A DNA stretch of 64,000 nucleotides. Source: JAIVJG01 sp964236735. GTDB lineage: Bacteria; Acidobacteriota; Blastocatellia; Pyrinomonadales; Pyrinomonadaceae. Of the stretch, positions 17,213-26,629 are shown one piece after another; position 1 is the stretch's first letter; each line of letters begins with the position of its first letter. Both the position numbers and the translations under genes were made by a program. The notes beneath the pieces are model-generated. The model searched no databases, had not been told where the DNA came from, and was given only the letters and a program-made list of their open reading frames with translations. The DNA is taken from NCBI GenBank assembly GCA_964236735.1, contig CAXSFM010000002.1:1-64000 (forward strand). The letters run 5' to 3'.

Positions 17213-19943
17213 GCAGTGGGATCAACTTAAGAAGTTGTTTCGCGCCGCCATCGAGCACGAGCCGGCACAGCGCGCGGCTTATCTCGATCAAGCCTGCGCC
17301 GGCGATTCCGCTCTCCGCGAAGAAATCGAGTCACTGCTCGCCTCGCACGATCACGCCGAATCTTTTATCGAAACTCCTGCCTTCGCGCATGGCGTCGTGA
17401 CGATGGCCGAAACGCTCCCCGAACAAATCGCGGGGCAGCGCATCGGGTCGTACCAACTTGTGCGCGAAATCGGGCACGGCGGGATGGGCACAGTCTATCT
17501 GGCCGAGCGCGCGGACGAGTATCAGAAGTTAGTGGCGATCAAGGTGGTCAAGCGCGGGATGGATACGGACGACATCGTGCGCCGCTTTCGCCACGAGCGA
17601 CAGATTCTCGCCTCGCTCGAACATCCCAACATCGCGCGTCTCATAGATGGTGGCACGACCGCCGACGGCCTCCCATTTCTCGTCATGGAATTCGTCGAAG
17701 GCGTGCCCGTCAACGACTACTGCGACCACCATCGCCTGACGACCAACGAGCGGCTCCAACTCTTCCGTGCAGTCTGCGCGGGAGTTGAGCACGCGCATCA
17801 AAAGCTCGTCGTCCATCGCGACCTAAAGCCTTCAAACATTCTCGTCACGCCGGAGGGCGCGCCGAAGCTGCTCGACTTCGGCATCGCCAAAGTGCTTAAC
17901 CCGGAACTCTCCGCGCCCATGATGGAGCAGACCAGAACGGATTTGCGCGTCCTGACGCCGGACTACGCCAGCCCCGAACAGGTACGGGGCGAAAAGCTGA
18001 CGACGGCGAGCGACGTTTATAGTCTCGGCATCGTGCTCTACGAACTGTTGACGGGGCATCGTCCCTATCGCTCCGCCAACACGCCGCCGCACGAACTCGC
18101 GCGCGTCATCTGCGAGCAAGAGCCGACGAAGCCGAGCACCGCCATCAACCACGTCGAGGTCGTCACGCGCGGCGACACCGGGCGACAGACCATCACGCCG
18201 CAATCCGTCAGCAACGCGCGCGATACGCAACCCGATAAGCTGCGCCGCCGTCTATCAGGCGATCTGGACAACATCGTCCTCATGGCTTTGCGTAAAGAAC
18301 CGCACAGACGCTATGCGACGGCGGCGCACTTCGCCGCCGACATCGGGCGACACCTCGACGGGCTGCCGGTCGCCGCGCGCAAAGACACGCTCTACTATCG
18401 CATCGGAAAGTTCGCCGTCCGGCGCAAGGCCGGAATCGCGGCGGCATTGATCGTCATGCTGGCGCTCGTTATCGGCATGACCGCAAATAATTTTTACTTC
18501 AGCTCGACTGGCAGAAGTAAAGATGCGCCTGCTGCGGCTGCCGCCAATTCACTAGCCGGCGTCAAAACGATGGCAGTCTTGCCTCTGAAATCTCTGAGCA
18601 ATCCGCCGCAGGATCAGGAGTTGCGCGTCGGGATGTCGGATTCGATCATCACGAGATTGAGCGCGGTCAAACAAATCGCCGTGCGCCCGACGAGTTCGAC
18701 CGTGCGCTATCTCGATCAGAATTACGATACGGTGACGGTGGGGAAAGAATTGAAAGTTGATTCAGTGCTGGAAGGCAGCGTGCAGAAGCAAGGGCAGACG
18801 CTCAGGATAAATCTGCAAATGGTGAGCGTCGGGGACGGCAAGGTGTTGTGGGCTGACAGTTTTGATGGCGACTTGTCGAACGTCTTGAGCGGGCAGGAGT
18901 CGGTGGCGAACCGCGTCGGGCGTTCAATGGCTTTAACCTTTAATTCGATTGCGCCGGAAAATCACGCGCCGGGCACGCCGAATCTGAACGCGCAGGAACT
19001 TTATTTGAAAGGACTTTATGCGGGAGCGGTTTCAGCCAGGAAAATCGAAACCTTAGTTCAGGTCAGAGATTTTTACGAACAAGCAATTCGCGCTGACCCG
19101 AACTTTGCTCCGGCGTATGCGAGTTTGGCATCTGCCTACGCGACCGCCGCTTCCTTAAATTTGGTCGCGCCGCGCGAGGCTTATCCGAGTGCGGAGCGGG
19201 CGGCGCGGCGCGCGCTCGAAATTGACCCGAACATTGCTCTGGCGCATCTCGCTCTGGCCGAGGTTGAGATTGACTACAACTGGAACTGGCAGGCGGGCGA
19301 AGCCGAATTCAAACACACGCTCGAACTCGCTCCGAATCAGGCGTTCGCGCATAGCGGATATGCGGAATTTCTCGCGCGCATGGGACGCTTTGACGAATCT
19401 GAATATCATTCGCATTTGAGTTTGCAGCTTAATCCGATTTCAATCAACGAGGAAGCCGTGCAAGCGCTGCATCTTTTCTACGCGCATCGTTTCGACGATT
19501 CCATCGCGCAGAGCAAAATGGTCGTCTCCAAAGACCCGCACGCTTATCTGGCGTGGCTCTATTTGTCCATGGCGCAAAGCGCGAAGGGCAACTACGCCGC
19601 CGCCATTGAGGCGGACGAGAAAGCCTCGGCCATCACGGGCGGCGCGCCGCCTGACGTGTTCGTCCTCGGCATCGCTTATGCGCTGAAGAAGGATGAAGCG
19701 AAGACGGATGAAGTCTTCGCGCGGCTTGAAACTTTGAGCCATCAGGAATACGCAGACCCATTCTATCCCGCCATCCTGCACGCCCTGCGCGGCGATAAAG
19801 AGAAAGCCTTCGCCGGACTTGATAAATGCTACGCGGAGAAGTCCTACTGGATAACGACGCTCAAAGTGTTCCCCTTCCTCGACGGGCTGCGCTCGGACGC
19901 GCGCTTCGCGGAACTGCTGCACAAAGCAAACCTCGACGATTGA
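17196..19943 (+). CDS. Ser/Thr protein kinase with transmembrane helix, TolB-like and TPR domains
   Basis: The protein has 915 residues from the ATG at 17196. An N-terminal helical region is followed by a complete PknB-type kinase: GHGGMGTVYLAE loop, AIKVVKRG lysine, VHRDLKPSNIL catalytic loop, DFGIAK, and the activation-segment end TPDYASPEQVRGEKL. A helix at about residues 412-432 (IAAALIVMLALVIGMTA) is the membrane anchor. The outer part has a TolB-like domain (VLPLKSLSNPPQDQELRVGM) and TPR repeats. It overlaps the sigma gene and probably controls it. From 18576 on it aligns without gaps to the winged-helix regulator at 8654-10020, including a 453-bp block that looks identical. Confidence 0.93.
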   Translation: MAIPSEQWDQLKKLFRAAIEHEPAQRAAYLDQACAGDSALREEIESLLASHDHAESFIETPAFAHGVVTMAETLPEQIAGQRIGSYQLVREIGHGGMGTVYLAERADEYQKLVAIKVVKRGMDTDDIVRRFRHERQILASLEHPNIARLIDGGTTADGLPFLVMEFVEGVPVNDYCDHHRLTTNERLQLFRAVCAGVEHAHQKLVVHRDLKPSNILVTPEGAPKLLDFGIAKVLNPELSAPMMEQTRTDLRVLTPDYASPEQVRGEKLTTASDVYSLGIVLYELLTGHRPYRSANTPPHELARVICEQEPTKPSTAINHVEVVTRGDTGRQTITPQSVSNARDTQPDKLRRRLSGDLDNIVLMALRKEPHRRYATAAHFAADIGRHLDGLPVAARKDTLYYRIGKFAVRRKAGIAAALIVMLALVIGMTANNFYFSSTGRSKDAPAAAAANSLAGVKTMAVLPLKSLSNPPQDQELRVGMSDSIITRLSAVKQIAVRPTSSTVRYLDQNYDTVTVGKELKVDSVLEGSVQKQGQTLRINLQMVSVGDGKVLWADSFDGDLSNVLSGQESVANRVGRSMALTFNSIAPENHAPGTPNLNAQELYLKGLYAGAVSARKIETLVQVRDFYEQAIRADPNFAPAYASLASAYATAASLNLVAPREAYPSAERAARRALEIDPNIALAHLALAEVEIDYNWNWQAGEAEFKHTLELAPNQAFAHSGYAEFLARMGRFDESEYHSHLSLQLNPISINEEAVQALHLFYAHRFDDSIAQSKMVVSKDPHAYLAWLYLSMAQSAKGNYAAAIEADEKASAITGGAPPDVFVLGIAYALKKDEAKTDEVFARLETLSHQEYADPFYPAILHALRGDKEKAFAGLDKCYAEKSYWITTLKVFPFLDGLRSDARFAELLHKANLDD
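19468..19920 (+). repeat. 453-bp identical block shared with 9546-9998
   Basis: Read side by side at a constant offset of 9,922 bp, 19468-19920 and 9546-9998 show no difference I can find. The flanking bases differ at once. The block encodes the C-terminal TPR part of both the kinase and the winged-helix regulator. A second, nearly identical block (18576 to about 18912, matching 8654 to about 8990) covers the TolB-like domain. Confidence 0.85.
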
Positions 19944-20013
19944 AGAGCGCGGGGCATGAAGTCTCGATAAAGGTTTGCGATTAACTGCGACTCGCTATCA
20001 TTTCGCGGCGAAT

Positions 20014-22944
20014 TTATTCGAGGTCAATCAGCCACACGTCGGCCTCTTTCACGTCGAGGCCGTAGTAGAGCGTGCGGCTATCCGCCGAGAGGCCGTAGCC
20101 GGAGACGCGGTGCAGCGACGGCGGCAAAAGCTCGTGAGATTTTTTCGTCTCGCTGTTAACGAGATAGAGTTTGTGCTGGTAGTTGAACAGCAGTCTCCGG
20201 TTGTCGTTCAGCCAGACGGGGTTGGAGCCGTAGTCCGTAATCCGTTCAAAACTGCCGGTGTCGAAATTGTAAATCACGATGCCGGGAGTCTCGCTGGCAG
20301 GGCTGGCCCACCCGCCCAGCTTGCGCCCATCCGGCGACCATGATGTCGCCCAGAACACACCCAGACGGCGGTCAGACGGATTTGGCACATGTCGCAATGT
20401 CTGCTCGTTCCAGGGCTTCGCGGCCTCGATGATCGAGCACGATTCGGCGTCGCGGTTGTAGGCGATGCGCGCGCCGTCCGGCGACCAGAACGGATAGGCG
20501 ACGCTCGACCCTTCGGTGAATGTCATCTGCTGAAGGCCGCTGCCGTCCCGGTTGATCATCCACGCTTCATATCTGCCGCTGCGGTCTGAGTAGAAGACGA
20601 TGCGCGTCCCGTCCGGCGACCAGCGCGGGTCGCGATCCTTGTAGGCGTCGTCGGTCAGCTTACGCGGCGACTCTGTCCCGTCCTTCCTGACGAGATAAAT
20701 GTCTTCCTGCTTTTCGCCCTGCGAACTGTAAGCGAACCACTCGCCATCAGGCGATAAGTTCGGCTCGGACGCATGTCTGAAACCTTGTGTGACCGCGCTT
20801 GGCTGCCCTGTGATTTGCTCCTTGTAAGGATTGAACTCGACTTTGAAGATATTGGTGCTGCTTACCTGATTGACATAGACCGCGCGCCGCCCGTCGCGCG
20901 AGAAAGCGACTTGCTGCGCGTATGACGATGGCGTCGTCAAAGCTTCCGGCGTCCCCGTCACGCGTCCGGTTTGCTCTTCGAGGGGGACGCGCCAGAGGTT
21001 CATGCTGCCGCCCCGGTCGCTGGCGAAATAGAGAAACTTTCCATCGGGCGACCAGACCGGATTCCAGTCAAAGGCCGCGTCGTCCGTCACCTGCACCGGC
21101 TCGCCCGTTCCGCGCGCCGGGATCGTCCAGATGTCGCGCTGCCCGCCCTTGTGTTTGCCCCAGTAGGCGATGCGCGCGCCGTCGGGCGACCACGCGGGTT
21201 GCGCCGCGTCGCCGACGTTCGCGTCCGTCAGTTGGCGTCTCTCTCCCGACGCGACGCTGACAGCCCAGAGCATCGCCGGGTCGAGGGTGCGGACGTTCGG
21301 GTCTATGAAATTACTGGTGGACAGAACGACCTCGCGCCCGTCGGGCGACCACGCGGGATGAAAGCCGAAGTCGGTCAGGCGTCTGAGGGATTCGCCCGTC
21401 GCGCCCATGATGAAAATTCCGCCCTTGTCTCTTTCGGAACGAAAGACGATGTGCTCGCCATCGGGCGAGAAGGCGGGCTGGCTGTCGTCGGCAGGCGAGT
21501 TCTCGGTTAAGTTGCGCGGGTTGTGTCCGCCGACCCGCTGCCAGTAAATGTCCCAGTTGTCGGACGTGTTCGCGGCATAGATGACCGACTTCCCGTCCGG
21601 CGAAAGGCTCGGATAGAGTTCCTGCCCCGGCTGATCCGTGAGTTGCGTAAAGTTGATGTTAGCCGCGCGCGTCGCTGTCGCTGACGGCACGGCTTCTCGC
21701 TCGCTTGGTCGATGGCGACGCAGCGCGAAGTAAACAGCGATGGCCGCGACTGTCAACAGCGAAGCGAGCGCAAGAGTGATGATGCGCTTCGATAAATTTC
21801 GCGACGTACTCCGACGCCACGCGCTGCCCGCGGTAAATTTACCCGAAACAGACGGCGACGAGTCGAGCGCGCGGCGCAGGCGTTTCAGTTCCGCGCGCAG
21901 GTCGGAGGCGGTTTGATGGCGCAACTCTCGATCCTTTTCAAGCGCGCGACAGACGACACGCTCAAGTTCGGGCGCGGCTTCAGGATCATTGATGTGCGGC
22001 GTCGGCGGGTCTCGGTTGAGAATCGCATCGAACGTCGCCGCGTTCGTCGCTCCGCGAAAAGGATGCTCGCCCGTCAACATCTCATAGAGGATGACGCCGA
22101 GACTGAACACGTCCGTGCGCTGATCCAACTTCTGCCCCAGCGCCTGCTCCGGCGACATGTATGCAATCGTGCCCACGACCGCGCCCGTCTCCGTCTGCAC
22201 CGCCTCCGGCAATTCACGCGCGGCGTCCGGTGAAGAAGGATTGCGCTCGGTCAGTTTCGCGATGCCGAAGTCGAGCACCTTCGCGTAACCGTCGGGACGC
22301 AGCATGATGTTTTCAGGCTTGATGTCGCGGTGAATAATTCCCGCAGCGTGCGCGGCGGCGAGGGCTTCGGCGATTTGCGCCGCGACGTTGAGCGCGTCTT
22401 CAATCTTCAAATCCGCGTCGGCGATGTGACGGCGCAGCGTCTGCCCTTCGACGTATTCGGTGGCGATGAAATGTGCGCCGTCGGCCTGCCCGACTTCGTG
22501 GATGGTGACGATGTTCGGATGATTGAGTGCGGATGCGGCGCGCGCCTCGCGCTCGAAGCGCCGGACGCGCTCCGTGTCTTTCGTGAATTCGGCGGGGAGG
22601 AGCTTGAGCGCGACGCGGCGATTGAGCCGCGCGTCTTCGGCCAGATAGACCTCGCCCATCCCGCCCGCTCCGAGAAGCGATAAAATTTTGTACGCGCCGA
22701 CGCGCCGCCCCACTTCGGACGTGACGCTCGCGCGCGCCGTCGCAGACTTCGCGGCGACTTCCAACGCGGGCGACTCGATGAAGTTTTCCGCGCGTCCGTG
22801 CGCCACCAGCAGCGACTCGACTTCCGCGCGCAATTCGTCGTCGCCCGCGCACGCCGTATCCAAAAATGCGGCTCGTCGCGGCTCGTCTCTTTCAAGCGCG
22901 GCCTCAAACACTTCGTCAATTTGTCTGAAGCGTTCAGCCCGCAT
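20014..22944 (-). CDS. Ser/Thr protein kinase with PD40 beta-propeller sensor
   Basis: The protein has 976 residues. Residues 1-60 are the short helical domain common to these kinases (FRQIDEVFEAALERDEPRRA). The kinase domain has GAGGMGEVYLAED, VALKLLPAEF, IIHRDIKPENIML, DFGIAK and GTIAYMSPEQALGQKLDQR. A transmembrane helix follows at about 385-405 (ITLALASLLTVAAIAVYFAL). The outer half is a TolB/PD40 propeller with repeated SPDG motifs (SLSPDGKSVIYAA, FSPDGEHIVFRS, WSPDGARIAYWG and others). The propeller is a probable periplasmic ligand-sensing domain. The start overlaps the preceding sigma gene by 11 bp. Confidence 0.93.
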   Translation of the reverse strand: MRAERFRQIDEVFEAALERDEPRRAAFLDTACAGDDELRAEVESLLVAHGRAENFIESPALEVAAKSATARASVTSEVGRRVGAYKILSLLGAGGMGEVYLAEDARLNRRVALKLLPAEFTKDTERVRRFEREARAASALNHPNIVTIHEVGQADGAHFIATEYVEGQTLRRHIADADLKIEDALNVAAQIAEALAAAHAAGIIHRDIKPENIMLRPDGYAKVLDFGIAKLTERNPSSPDAARELPEAVQTETGAVVGTIAYMSPEQALGQKLDQRTDVFSLGVILYEMLTGEHPFRGATNAATFDAILNRDPPTPHINDPEAAPELERVVCRALEKDRELRHQTASDLRAELKRLRRALDSSPSVSGKFTAGSAWRRSTSRNLSKRIITLALASLLTVAAIAVYFALRRHRPSEREAVPSATATRAANINFTQLTDQPGQELYPSLSPDGKSVIYAANTSDNWDIYWQRVGGHNPRNLTENSPADDSQPAFSPDGEHIVFRSERDKGGIFIMGATGESLRRLTDFGFHPAWSPDGREVVLSTSNFIDPNVRTLDPAMLWAVSVASGERRQLTDANVGDAAQPAWSPDGARIAYWGKHKGGQRDIWTIPARGTGEPVQVTDDAAFDWNPVWSPDGKFLYFASDRGGSMNLWRVPLEEQTGRVTGTPEALTTPSSYAQQVAFSRDGRRAVYVNQVSSTNIFKVEFNPYKEQITGQPSAVTQGFRHASEPNLSPDGEWFAYSSQGEKQEDIYLVRKDGTESPRKLTDDAYKDRDPRWSPDGTRIVFYSDRSGRYEAWMINRDGSGLQQMTFTEGSSVAYPFWSPDGARIAYNRDAESCSIIEAAKPWNEQTLRHVPNPSDRRLGVFWATSWSPDGRKLGGWASPASETPGIVIYNFDTGSFERITDYGSNPVWLNDNRRLLFNYQHKLYLVNSETKKSHELLPPSLHRVSGYGLSADSRTLYYGLDVKEADVWLIDLE

Positions 22945-23536
22945 CGCCGCCGCCTTCTTCGTCTTGTTCCGCCGCGCTCAACTCGCGATAGAGCCACGCC
23001 TTCGCCTTCGCCCATTCGCGCATCACCGTGACGGGAGAGATTTTCAGAAACTCCGCCGTCTCCTCGACTGAGAGGCCGCCGAAGAATCGTAGCTCCACGA
23101 TCTTGCTTTTGCGCGCGTCGAGTTTCGCTAACTCTTTCAACGCTTCGTCGAGCGCGACGATGTCAGTCTCGCGTTCGTCGGAGACAACGAGCAATGCCTC
23201 GTCGAGCGCGACGCTGCGTGCCGTTCCTTCGCGCGCGCGCGGGCGGCTGCGCGCGAAGTCAACGAGTATGCGACGCATTAACTGCGCCGAGACGCCGAAG
23301 AAGTGCGCGCGATTCTCGAAGCGCGCGTCCTTCCAGTTAATCAGTCGCACGTAAGCTTCGTTAACGAGCGCGGAAGTTTGCAGCGTGTGGCCGGCGTGCT
23401 CGCGTCCCATGTAGCGGCGCGCGAGGCGGTGCAGTTCGGCGTGGACGAGCGGCACGAGCCGTTCGAGCGCGGCCTCGTCGCCGCCGCCCCAGGCCACGAG
23501 CAACTCTGTCACGTCATGTGTCGAAGCATCGGCCAT
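22934..23536 (-). CDS. ECF sigma factor, TIGR02999/SigX6-like
   Basis: The protein has 200 residues. It has the same architecture as the sigma factor at 16628: LVPLVHAELHRLARRYMGRE, LVNEAYVRLINWKD, NRAHFFGVSAQLMRRILVDF, then region 4 KSKIVELRFFGGLSVEETAE with EFLKISPVTVMREW. It overlaps the PD40 kinase gene downstream by 11 bp, so they form a coupled pair on the minus strand. No anti-sigma factor is visible. The two sigma-kinase pairs converge on each other (ends at 19943 and 20014). Confidence 0.92.
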   Translation of the reverse strand: MADASTHDVTELLVAWGGGDEAALERLVPLVHAELHRLARRYMGREHAGHTLQTSALVNEAYVRLINWKDARFENRAHFFGVSAQLMRRILVDFARSRPRAREGTARSVALDEALLVVSDERETDIVALDEALKELAKLDARKSKIVELRFFGGLSVEETAEFLKISPVTVMREWAKAKAWLYRELSAAEQDEEGGGDAG

Positions 23537-23749
23537 AAAGAGAAATGTGCGTCGAGGTCACGCGAGGTGTCATCGCCCGTCGGGAGGCAAAATTTATCAC
23601 ACATCCCGCCGGCGCTTCTAACTCTTCCGCCCGCCGGAAAAATATTCTGCTGGCCGGTGATAGTTTTCCGTCGCGTCCAGCGCATTAAGACGTGAAGGGG
23701 ATAACCCGTCGCAATCCGACAGACATCGCTGCCCGAGGAATGACACTCA

Positions 23750-24271
23750 ATGAACTCAAGCCGGAAACCAGCCGCGCGCGACAGGTGTGCGCGTGCCACC
23801 GCCGCGACGTTTTTCGCTGCTGCCTTTTTCTTCCTGTGCGTCGCGGGAGCAGGCTTCGGACAGGATGCTGCCGTCCGCGCAGGAGGCGCGTCGCCACCAC
23901 CGCGCGCGGCGGAAGACGATTCAGCCGCGCAGGAGGCGCGCTCCGCGCTCGCACGCGCGGGCGCGGAGGAGCGACTCGAAGGAATCAAGGACGAGCGCCT
24001 ACGCCGCGCCGTGCAGGCGACATATCGCGCTGTCGTCGAGTTGGCCGACAATCGCGAACCGGCCAGAGTCGCCGCGCTCAATGCCAAATTCGAGCGCGCC
24101 TACGCCTCACTCGTGCGGGAGACGGCGCGCGGCGAGCACAAAACTTGCGCGGCCAACTGCAAGGCGTTCGACGGCGAGCCGTGCCTGACGAAATGCAAAG
24201 CCGCCGGCAAAAAGTTCTGTGGCTGCCATCTCATCGTCTTCGGCTGCATCGTGGCGGAGTGTCTCTTCTGA
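23750..24271 (+). CDS. Secreted cysteine-rich hypothetical protein
   Basis: The protein has 173 residues. An Arg-rich N-terminus and hydrophobic core (ATFFAAAFFFLCVAGAG) ending at GFGQ form a signal peptide. The middle is an Ala/Arg/Glu-rich helix. The last 40 residues contain eight cysteines (KTCAANCKAFDGEPCLTKCK, then KKFCGCHLIVFGCIVAECLF). This looks like a disulfide-rich or metal-binding module. I do not recognise the family. An overlapping frame at 23692-24279 is Arg-rich and lacks structure. Confidence 0.55.
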   Translation: MNSSRKPAARDRCARATAATFFAAAFFFLCVAGAGFGQDAAVRAGGASPPPRAAEDDSAAQEARSALARAGAEERLEGIKDERLRRAVQATYRAVVELADNREPARVAALNAKFERAYASLVRETARGEHKTCAANCKAFDGEPCLTKCKAAGKKFCGCHLIVFGCIVAECLF

Positions 24272-24417
24272 TTTGTTGAGGTTGGTCAAAGCGGATTCAA
24301 ACACGGCTGGACAGGACGTGAAAAGCAATGCGGCATGATGAATGATGAGTGATCAATAAAATCAAGAGCACCTTTGCTTTCATTCATCGCGCGCGCTCGA
24401 CAAATGTCAGACTTGGA

Positions 24418-25035
24418 CTATTGCAGAGACACGTCTTCGACGAACATCAACTCGCAAGCACCGCCGCCCGTGTCCGTCCTCGTCAGAGAACTGACCCACT
24501 GATAGCCCGTCTCTCCGGTTATCTGAACGAGGCAGCCTTTCAGCTCAACCACCTCTCCCGCCCTGACGCGGCTCAAGCGATTCTTGATGATGACGGAAGC
24601 GGGAATCAGGTGCATGTTCGCCGAGTGCGAAATGATGGCTCCATCTGGAATCGAGGGGTCTTGAGAATAGGAGAACTCGTACCAACGCCCGCCCTGCGAG
24701 ATGTTGAGTTGGTCAATGATTGATTGATCCGACATCGCGCCCCAACCGACGGCGAAATCCACCGGCGAAAATTTCGACTCAGTCCCGAACCAGTATGTGT
24801 GCGTGCTCAAGACGAGAGCCTTAATATCGTACCGGGCGAGCGGAGTTAATCTGTAACCGGGAACCTTGACCGGAAAGTACGAGGGCGAAAAAGCCGGATC
24901 GTTCGGAGCCAACGCCCATTGCTGCGGGTCTTGCGCGACGAGAATTCCCGGTTGATGTCGAAGCGGGCGACTATGCCATGCGAACAGCAGATAGATAATA
25001 ATTATCACGCTGAGAACGGCGGCAAATTTCTTCAT
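24418..25035 (-). CDS. Conserved membrane-anchored hypothetical protein
   Basis: The protein has 205 residues. The start is supported by AGGAAG upstream. One N-terminal helix (FAAVLSVIIIIYLLFAW) anchors an extracytoplasmic domain. Conserved-looking blocks are PGYRLTPLARYDIKALVLST, SPVDFAVGWGAMSDQ, IISHSANMHLIPAS and WVSSLTRTDTGGGACELMFV. From memory, these match a widespread bacterial family without assigned function. GC is lower than its surroundings, which may indicate transfer. It stands apart from its neighbours. Confidence 0.65.
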   Translation of the reverse strand: MKKFAAVLSVIIIIYLLFAWHSRPLRHQPGILVAQDPQQWALAPNDPAFSPSYFPVKVPGYRLTPLARYDIKALVLSTHTYWFGTESKFSPVDFAVGWGAMSDQSIIDQLNISQGGRWYEFSYSQDPSIPDGAIISHSANMHLIPASVIIKNRLSRVRAGEVVELKGCLVQITGETGYQWVSSLTRTDTGGGACELMFVEDVSLQ

Positions 25036-25192
25036 AGAGATTGAGCTTCCTGCATTTCACATTTCCCGTGAAATGTCTTTAGCAGAATATCAAAGATGAA
25101 GAATTTTAAGAGCTAAGAATTATTGCGGGACGAGTTTCTGTCTGGTAATTATAGCCGTCAACATCCGGCATCATTCGTTGCGCCCTCTGTGG

Positions 25193-25948
25193 TCAGTTAA
25201 TCGCTTTAACCAGCATCGTGAGGAACGGGACACATCGTTCATAGTTGAGCGTGTAATAGTTCAGACCGATTTTGATGTTTTTGTAGTAGTCAGCCAGATG
25301 CTCTTTGTAATAAGCCTCGGAGGAAACGTGCCAGGCCTTTTTACCAAGCTGCGACGCCAGAAACCACTTTTCCAGCAGGCGAGCCGCGCGCCCGTTGCCG
25401 TCCATGAACGGGTGGATATGAACGAAAACAAGATGGATGAGCGAAGCGTGATAGAAAACGCTCGCCGCGCTCAACTGCGATTTCTTCAGAGCGCGCACGC
25501 CGGCAAATAGTTCCCGCATGGCATCCGGCACGAAGTCAGGCTCCAGCGCGGCATACTCCATCGCGGCGCGGCTGTAAACATAGACCATCTGATCGCGGTA
25601 ATCGCCCAGGCTCGAACTCACCAATAGCGTCGAAGCCAAAATGGAGTGCGCCGTCAACAAATTCTTTTCGTTGAGCGCGTGCGACTGTGCGAATCTGTAC
25701 GCCTCAATCAAGTCTTCAATCTCTGCGCGCTCTTTGGCCTTGAACCCACCCGCCTGCCCGCGCAGAAAACTGTTGAGGTCAATGCTATTGCCTTCGATGC
25801 TCGCCGAATAAACCGCTGACACCTGATTGGAGAATTCGAGGGGCGGCAATGCATCCTGCGACGCGAACGCTCGCCACAATCTGCCCGGGTCGAGGCCGCG
25901 CAAAACTTTGCGCCACGTCGGATAGTATGTTCTGTCGGTGACATTCAT
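25193..25948 (-). CDS. Fic/DOC family AMP-transferase-like protein (class II autoinhibited)
   Basis: The protein has 251 residues. The complete Fic active-site loop HPFMDGNGRAARLL is present near residues 178-192. An inhibitory-helix motif SASIEGN, matching the (S/T)xxxE(G/N) rule, lies near residue 50, which places it in the class with an N-terminal inhibitory helix. Such enzymes usually transfer AMP from ATP to hydroxyl groups of target proteins. The C-terminal 50 residues are helical (YYKEHLADYYKNIKIGLNYY). No partner gene is adjacent, as expected when the inhibitor is in cis. GC is moderately low. Confidence 0.88.
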   Translation of the reverse strand: MNVTDRTYYPTWRKVLRGLDPGRLWRAFASQDALPPLEFSNQVSAVYSASIEGNSIDLNSFLRGQAGGFKAKERAEIEDLIEAYRFAQSHALNEKNLLTAHSILASTLLVSSSLGDYRDQMVYVYSRAAMEYAALEPDFVPDAMRELFAGVRALKKSQLSAASVFYHASLIHLVFVHIHPFMDGNGRAARLLEKWFLASQLGKKAWHVSSEAYYKEHLADYYKNIKIGLNYYTLNYERCVPFLTMLVKAIN

Positions 25949-25989
25949 CAGATTGCCACATCATAACACCTGCAAGTGACGGCCACGAT

Positions 25990-26030
25990 AGCCAAAAAAG
26001 AAGAGAGGCAAGCTGGCGGGCTTGCCTCTC
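25990..26030 (-). terminator. Rho-independent terminator of the tRNA-Ala gene
   Basis: Read on the minus strand, GAGAGGCAAGC pairs with GCTTGCCTCTC (26020-26030 and 26003-26013) around a 6-nt loop and is followed by CTTCTTTTTTGG. It lies 25 bp after the 3' end of the tRNA. Confidence 0.85.
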
Positions 26031-26054
26031 AACAGGAAAAAGTTTAGGGAAAAT

Positions 26055-26131
<77 letters not shown>

Positions 26132-26241
26132 ACGCGAGAGGTGTGATGATAGAGAGGCGCGCGCCGTTGTGTCAAGCGCGTCGTTGGGGCATGGCGGGAC
26201 GCGCTCGGTGTGTGTGAAACGTGCCATCGGCGACGCCGGGG

Positions 26242-26604
26242 TCAGCGACACTTAAAGACGCGCCCGTTGATGCCGTGCGTCAATGTGAACGTGCCGACTT
26301 CCGCGCCGGAGTCTTCGAGCGTGACGGTGAGAGTTATCGTCTCACCGCTGATGCGACCGCGAAAGCGCGCCGGCTGTGGGACGGGCAACGCTTTGAGGCG
26401 GATGGGGCCGGGGGCTTCGCGTGTGTGCGTGCCGCGAGCATCGAAATGCCCTTCGTTGTCGAGCGTAAGAGGTTCGTCCAGCGTGCCGTGCGCGCAGTCG
26501 TACTCAATCCGCGCGCCGGCCTCATGCATCTCCATGCGGATGTGCGCGCCGCCCCAGACGCCAGCTGCGACACGCGCGGTTTGTGTGTGTGTGGTTTTGT
26601 TCAT
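26242..26604 (-). CDS. Conserved hypothetical protein
   Basis: The protein has 120 residues from the ATG at 26604; a GTG five codons upstream (26619) is also possible, and neither has a strong ribosome-binding site. There is no signal peptide. It has alternating beta strands with motifs VWGGAHIRMEMHEAGARIEY, DCAHGTLDEPL and VGTFTLTHG, and ends in FKCR. I think similar short proteins occur in Acidobacteriota, but no role is known. It is followed by the tRNA gene on the same strand. Confidence 0.55.
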   Translation of the reverse strand: MNKTTHTQTARVAAGVWGGAHIRMEMHEAGARIEYDCAHGTLDEPLTLDNEGHFDARGTHTREAPGPIRLKALPVPQPARFRGRISGETITLTVTLEDSGAEVGTFTLTHGINGRVFKCR

Positions 26605-26629
26605 GTTTGTCTGCTTCACGACGACATTT

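Noticed and set aside
23692..24279. 195-codon Arg-rich frame overlapping the cysteine-rich secreted protein
   Set aside because: No signal peptide or plausible folding; the frame at 23750 has a good signal peptide and ordered cysteines.
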